Shown here: positions 25,211 to 28,591 of the stretch, piece after piece | Layout: the number at the start of each line of letters is the position of its first letter | Numbering within the stretch: the stretch's first letter is position 1 | DNA from: an uncultured Clostridium sp. | GTDB taxonomy: Bacteria; Bacillota; Clostridia; TANB77; CAG-508 | DNA length: 28,591 nt | Reading direction: 5' to 3' | NCBI GenBank assembly: GCA_900554815.1 | Contig: USIO01000019.1 | Location: forward strand, 1 to 28,591 | Translations under genes and position numbers: made by a program | Notes under the pieces: model-generated | Database searches by the model: none | Told to the model about the DNA's origin: nothing | The model's input: the letters and a program-made list of their open reading frames with translations, nothing else

Positions 25211-27073
25211 ATGTCAAAAATTATAGGTATTGACTTAGGTACAACAAATTCATGTGTTGCAGTTATGGAGGGAGGAGAACCTGTTGTTATACCAAATGCA
25301 GAAGGAAATAGAACAACTCCATCTATAGTTGCATTTTCAAAAAATGGAGAAAGGTTAGTAGGACAAATTGCAAAACGCCAAGCTGTTACTAACCCAGATC
25401 ATACAGTTATATCTATCAAAAGAGAAATGGGAACAAACAAAAAAGTAAAAATTGAAGGTGATGAATTTACTCCACCAGAAATTTCTGCTATGATTTTACA
25501 AAAATTAAAGGCAGATGCTGAAAATTATTTAGGACAAAAAGTTACGCAAGCAGTTATTACAGTACCAGCATATTTTAGTGATAGTCAAAGGCAAGCCACA
25601 AAAGATGCTGGAAAAATTGCCGGACTAGAAGTTTTAAGAATAATTAATGAACCAACAGCAGCAGCGCTAGCCTACGGGATGGACAAAGAAGACCAAGACC
25701 AAAAAATATTAATTTATGACCTTGGAGGTGGAACATTTGATGTCTCAATATTAGATATTGGAGATGGCGTATTTGAAGTACTATCTACTAATGGTAATAC
25801 AAGACTTGGAGGAGATGATTTTGACCAAAAAATTATTGACTATTTAGTAGCAGAATTTAAAAAAACAAATGGAATTGATTTATCTACAGATAAAATGGCT
25901 ATGCAAAGACTAAAAGAAGCTGCAGAAAAAGCAAAAATAGAATTATCAGGAGTTCAACAAACTAATATTAATTTACCATTTATTACAGCAGATGCTTCAG
26001 GACCAAAACATTTAGACATTACATTAACAAGGGCAAAATTTGAAGAACTAATACATGATTTAGTAGAAGCAACAGCTGGACCTGTTAATCAGGCTTTAAA
26101 AGATGCCGGAATTACAACAGATAAATTACACAAAGTTTTACTAGTTGGTGGCTCAACAAGAGTACCAGCAGTTCAAGAAATGGTAAAAAGATTAACAGGA
26201 AAAGAACCAGATAAAGGAATAAACCCAGACGAATGTGTTGCTATTGGAGCAGCTATTCAAGGTGGAGTATTATCTGGAGATGTAAAAGACTTAGTACTAC
26301 TAGACGTAACACCATTATCTTTAGGAATAGAAACATATGGTGGAGTATTTACTAAATTAATCGAAAGAAATACAACAATTCCAACAAAGAAATCTCAAAT
26401 TTTTTCAACAGCAGCAGATGGACAAACAAGTGTTGAAGTTCATGTACTACAAGGAGAACGTGAGATGGCAGCATATAATAAAACATTAGGAAGATTCCAA
26501 TTAACTGGCATTCCACCAGCACCTAGGGGAGTTCCTCAAATTGAAGTAACATTTGATATAGATGCTAATGGTATTGTACATGTATCTGCAAAAGATATGG
26601 CAACAGGCAATTCTCAACAAGTATCTATTACAGCTTCTTCTAATTTATCAAATGAAGACATTGAAAAGGCTATAAAAGATGCAGAAGCGCATGCCAACGA
26701 AGATAAAAAGAAAAAGGAAGAAATTGAAATTAGAAATAATGCGGAAAGCTTAGTTTATAATAGCCAAAAAACTATTGATGACTTAGGAGATAAGCTAAGT
26801 GGAGAAGAAAAAGCAAAAGTAGAAACAGAAATTGAAGCTACTAAAAAAGCTCTTGAAGGAAGCGATACAGAAGCAATTAAACAAGCTTCAGAAAAATTAA
26901 CAACAGTATTTTATGAGATTTCCCAAAAAATATATAGTCAGCAAGCACAAACACAGGCAAACCAAACAGAAACAACTGAAAACTCACAAAATGCGCAAAA
27001 CACTAATAATGGAAATGTGTATGATACAGAATATAAAGTGGAAGAAGAAAATGATAACAATAATAATCAATAA
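25211..27073 (+). CDS. dnaK: chaperone protein DnaK (Hsp70)
   Basis: ATP-dependent chaperone, 620 residues, usual for Gram-positive DnaK. Phosphate loop IGIDLGTTNSCVAV is at residues 4-17, with IINEPTAAALAYG, DLGGGTFDVSILD and the LVGGSTRVPAVQ block of the ATPase domain. The substrate-binding domain starts near 365 (DVTPLSLGIETYGG). The C-terminal tail is Gln/Asn/Thr-rich and ends in acidic residues then Asn repeats. AAGGAGG precedes the ATG. No in-frame CGG occurs in this presumably highly expressed gene. A stem-loop follows before dnaJ. Confidence 0.98.
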   Translation: MSKIIGIDLGTTNSCVAVMEGGEPVVIPNAEGNRTTPSIVAFSKNGERLVGQIAKRQAVTNPDHTVISIKREMGTNKKVKIEGDEFTPPEISAMILQKLKADAENYLGQKVTQAVITVPAYFSDSQRQATKDAGKIAGLEVLRIINEPTAAALAYGMDKEDQDQKILIYDLGGGTFDVSILDIGDGVFEVLSTNGNTRLGGDDFDQKIIDYLVAEFKKTNGIDLSTDKMAMQRLKEAAEKAKIELSGVQQTNINLPFITADASGPKHLDITLTRAKFEELIHDLVEATAGPVNQALKDAGITTDKLHKVLLVGGSTRVPAVQEMVKRLTGKEPDKGINPDECVAIGAAIQGGVLSGDVKDLVLLDVTPLSLGIETYGGVFTKLIERNTTIPTKKSQIFSTAADGQTSVEVHVLQGEREMAAYNKTLGRFQLTGIPPAPRGVPQIEVTFDIDANGIVHVSAKDMATGNSQQVSITASSNLSNEDIEKAIKDAEAHANEDKKKKEEIEIRNNAESLVYNSQKTIDDLGDKLSGEEKAKVETEIEATKKALEGSDTEAIKQASEKLTTVFYEISQKIYSQQAQTQANQTETTENSQNAQNTNNGNVYDTEYKVEEENDNNNNQ

Positions 27074-27082
27074 TTTATAAAA

Positions 27083-27119
27083 ATTAGGCGCAAATCACTA
27101 TAGCCGAATTGCGCCTAAT
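27083..27119 (+). other. stem-loop between dnaK and dnaJ
   Basis: ATTAGGCGCAA pairs with TTGCGCCTAAT (11 bp) around a loop of about 15 bases. No T tract follows, so it is more likely an mRNA processing or stabilising element, protecting the dnaK message or lowering dnaJ expression, than a full terminator. Confidence 0.7.
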
Positions 27120-27177
27120 CTAATGTTATAGAAATGTTTTTTAAATAAGCTATCCCTTTATTAATTAGGAGGAAAAA

Positions 27178-28332
27178 ATGGCAGAGAATAAAAGAGACTA
27201 TTATGAAGTACTAGGTGTGGATAAAAATGCAAGTGATGAAGAATTAAAAAAGGCTTACCGTAAATTAGCTAAAAAATACCATCCAGATGCCAACCCAGAT
27301 AATAAAAAAGAAGCAGAGGCTAAATTTAAAGAAGTGACAGAAGCATATGAGGTATTATCTGATAAGCAAAAAAGGCAAATGTATGATCAATTTGGATTTA
27401 ATGGACCAAGTGGATTTGGTGGTGGAACAGGAGCACAAGGGGGATACTATTCATATAGTAGTGGATTTGATGGTTTTGACTTTGGAGATTTAGGAGGATT
27501 TGGAGACATATTCTCATCTTTTTTTGGGGGAGGAGCAAGAAATACCAGAAATCCAAATGCACCAAAGCAAGGAGCTAATTTACAAACAAATATTGAAATA
27601 ACTTTTGAAGAATCTTATTTAGGTACTGAAAAAGAAATTTCTATTTCAAGAAATGACGAATGTAGTGTATGCCATGGTAGCGGTAGCAAGCCAGGAACAA
27701 AGCCAGAAACATGTTCTGTATGCCACGGAACAGGGCAAGTAACACAAACAGTATCTACAATGCTTGGAACAATGCAAACGAAAAGAACCTGTAGTAATTG
27801 CGGAGGACGAGGTAAAATAATTAAAGAGCCATGTGTAGAATGTAGAGGAAAAGGCAAAATAAGAAAAAATGTAAAAATAAAAGTAAAAATCCCAGAAGGA
27901 ATTGCGGAAGGACAGACAGTTGTATTAAGAGAGCAAGGAGAAGCTGGAAACAATGGCGGTGGACATGGCGACTTATATGTAGTAGTACATATTAAAAAAC
28001 ATAGTATTTATACAAGAAAGGGAGATCATGTTCTTTGTGACATTCCAATTACATTTACTCAAGCAACTCTAGGAGCAGAAATAGAAATACCATTAGTAGA
28101 TGGTGGAAAAGAAAAATATAAAATTCCAGAAGGAACTCAAACAGGTACAAAATTTACATTAAGAAATAAAGGATTTAAAAATTTAAATGGGAGCTGGAGA
28201 GGAGACCTAATATTTACAGTTGTTGTTCAAACCCCAAAGAGGCTAACACCAGAACAAAGAAGTCTTTTAGTGGAACTAGCAAAAACAATGAATGAACAGC
28301 CACCAGTAAAGAAACGAGGACTATTTGGATAA
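27178..28332 (+). CDS. dnaJ: chaperone protein DnaJ (Hsp40)
   Basis: Co-chaperone that stimulates DnaK ATPase; 384 residues. The N-terminal J domain has the HPD motif in KKYHPDANPD (near 33-42). A Gly/Phe-rich region follows (about 75-115), then four CxxCxGxG-type zinc repeats (CSVCHGSG, CSVCHGTG, CSNCGGRG, CVECRGKG) between about 160 and 225, and the C-terminal substrate domain. AGGAGG precedes the ATG. It lies 104 bases after dnaK, separated by a stem-loop. CGA and CGT are used for Arg here, and CGG occurs only out of frame. Confidence 0.97.
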   Translation: MAENKRDYYEVLGVDKNASDEELKKAYRKLAKKYHPDANPDNKKEAEAKFKEVTEAYEVLSDKQKRQMYDQFGFNGPSGFGGGTGAQGGYYSYSSGFDGFDFGDLGGFGDIFSSFFGGGARNTRNPNAPKQGANLQTNIEITFEESYLGTEKEISISRNDECSVCHGSGSKPGTKPETCSVCHGTGQVTQTVSTMLGTMQTKRTCSNCGGRGKIIKEPCVECRGKGKIRKNVKIKVKIPEGIAEGQTVVLREQGEAGNNGGGHGDLYVVVHIKKHSIYTRKGDHVLCDIPITFTQATLGAEIEIPLVDGGKEKYKIPEGTQTGTKFTLRNKGFKNLNGSWRGDLIFTVVVQTPKRLTPEQRSLLVELAKTMNEQPPVKKRGLFG

Positions 28333-28428
28333 TAAGTTGTTTAATAGCAAGAGACTTTTGGCTACATGCTAGCATATATTAGTAGTTTATAGTTTTTGTA
28401 AAAAAATCAATAAAAAATAAAAAATGTA

Positions 28429-28457
28429 TTGACAATTATAAAAAAATAAATTATACT
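28429..28457 (+). promoter_or_regulatory. tRNA-Gly promoter
   Basis: Perfect TTGACA (28429-28434), a 17-base spacer and TATACT (28452-28457), 18 bases before the tRNA. Confidence 0.85.
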
Positions 28458-28475
28458 ATAAAAGTACTAAGAATT

Positions 28476-28549
<74 letters not shown>

Positions 28550-28555
28550 AATTAT

Positions 28556-28591
28556 AACAACTTACGAACTATAAGGTTTGTAGGTTGTTTT
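28556..28591 (+). terminator. terminator after tRNA-Gly, cut by the window end
   Basis: AACAACTTACGAAC pairs with GTTTGTAGGTTGTT (two G-U pairs) around a 6-base loop, with a T tract beginning at the window edge. Confidence 0.7.

Overview
The window is a very AT-rich stretch of Bacillota chromosome. It carries a CIRCE/HrcA heat-shock operon, disA, radA, whiA, hemW, a DUF421/DUF4363 pair and a Gram-positive style 6S RNA. The low GC and a prepilin with a KERGITL leader suggest an uncultivated gut-type member of Clostridia; that placement is inference.

Layout. (1) 1-8641 is a mobilisable defence island: a MobV-type relaxase, a small unknown protein, an AIPR-family protein behind an RNA leader that ends in an SD-sequestering terminator-like hairpin, an Mrr-type endonuclease, a complete DpnII-type GATC restriction-modification set (two methylases plus nuclease), a protein of unknown function and a DUF3644 protein. 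(2) 8642-8800 holds a promoter, a possible small structured RNA and a strong terminator. (3) 8907-14403 is chromosomal: ogt, a DUF1287 protein, an ABC exporter (ATPase plus two permeases), a two-TM protein, a PflX-like radical SAM enzyme and a doubtful Cys-rich mini-ORF. (4) 14591-19926: 6S RNA, prmC, radA, disA, a cyclophilin and a pilin-like protein, closed by a very long hairpin. (5) 20019-23505: a small membrane protein on the minus strand, DUF421, DUF4363, a shortened WhiA and hemW. (6) 23546-28591: CIRCE, hrcA, grpE, dnaK, dnaJ, then tRNA-Gly(UCC) and its terminator.

The main discovery concerns decoding. Six otherwise well-formed genes (ABC permease, two-TM protein, PflX-like enzyme, radA, pilin, hemW) appear broken by frameshifts. 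All nine shifts are +1, and every one lies exactly at an in-frame CGG codon followed by A, C or T. Reading the four bases CGGN as one residue, expected to be Gly because GGN is what remains after dropping the C, restores a full-length protein each time. In RadA and HemW the restored residue is a family-conserved Gly. In my hand scan no other in-frame CGG occurs in any gene, while CGT, CGC and CGA are used as ordinary Arg codons and about 35 out-of-frame CGG triplets cause no shift. This suggests that the organism does not decode CGG as Arg but decodes CGGN as a +1 shift to Gly, a genome-wide recoding rather than a set of pseudogenes. The heat-shock genes and the defence island contain no such sites. 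A systematic sequencing artefact is the main alternative.
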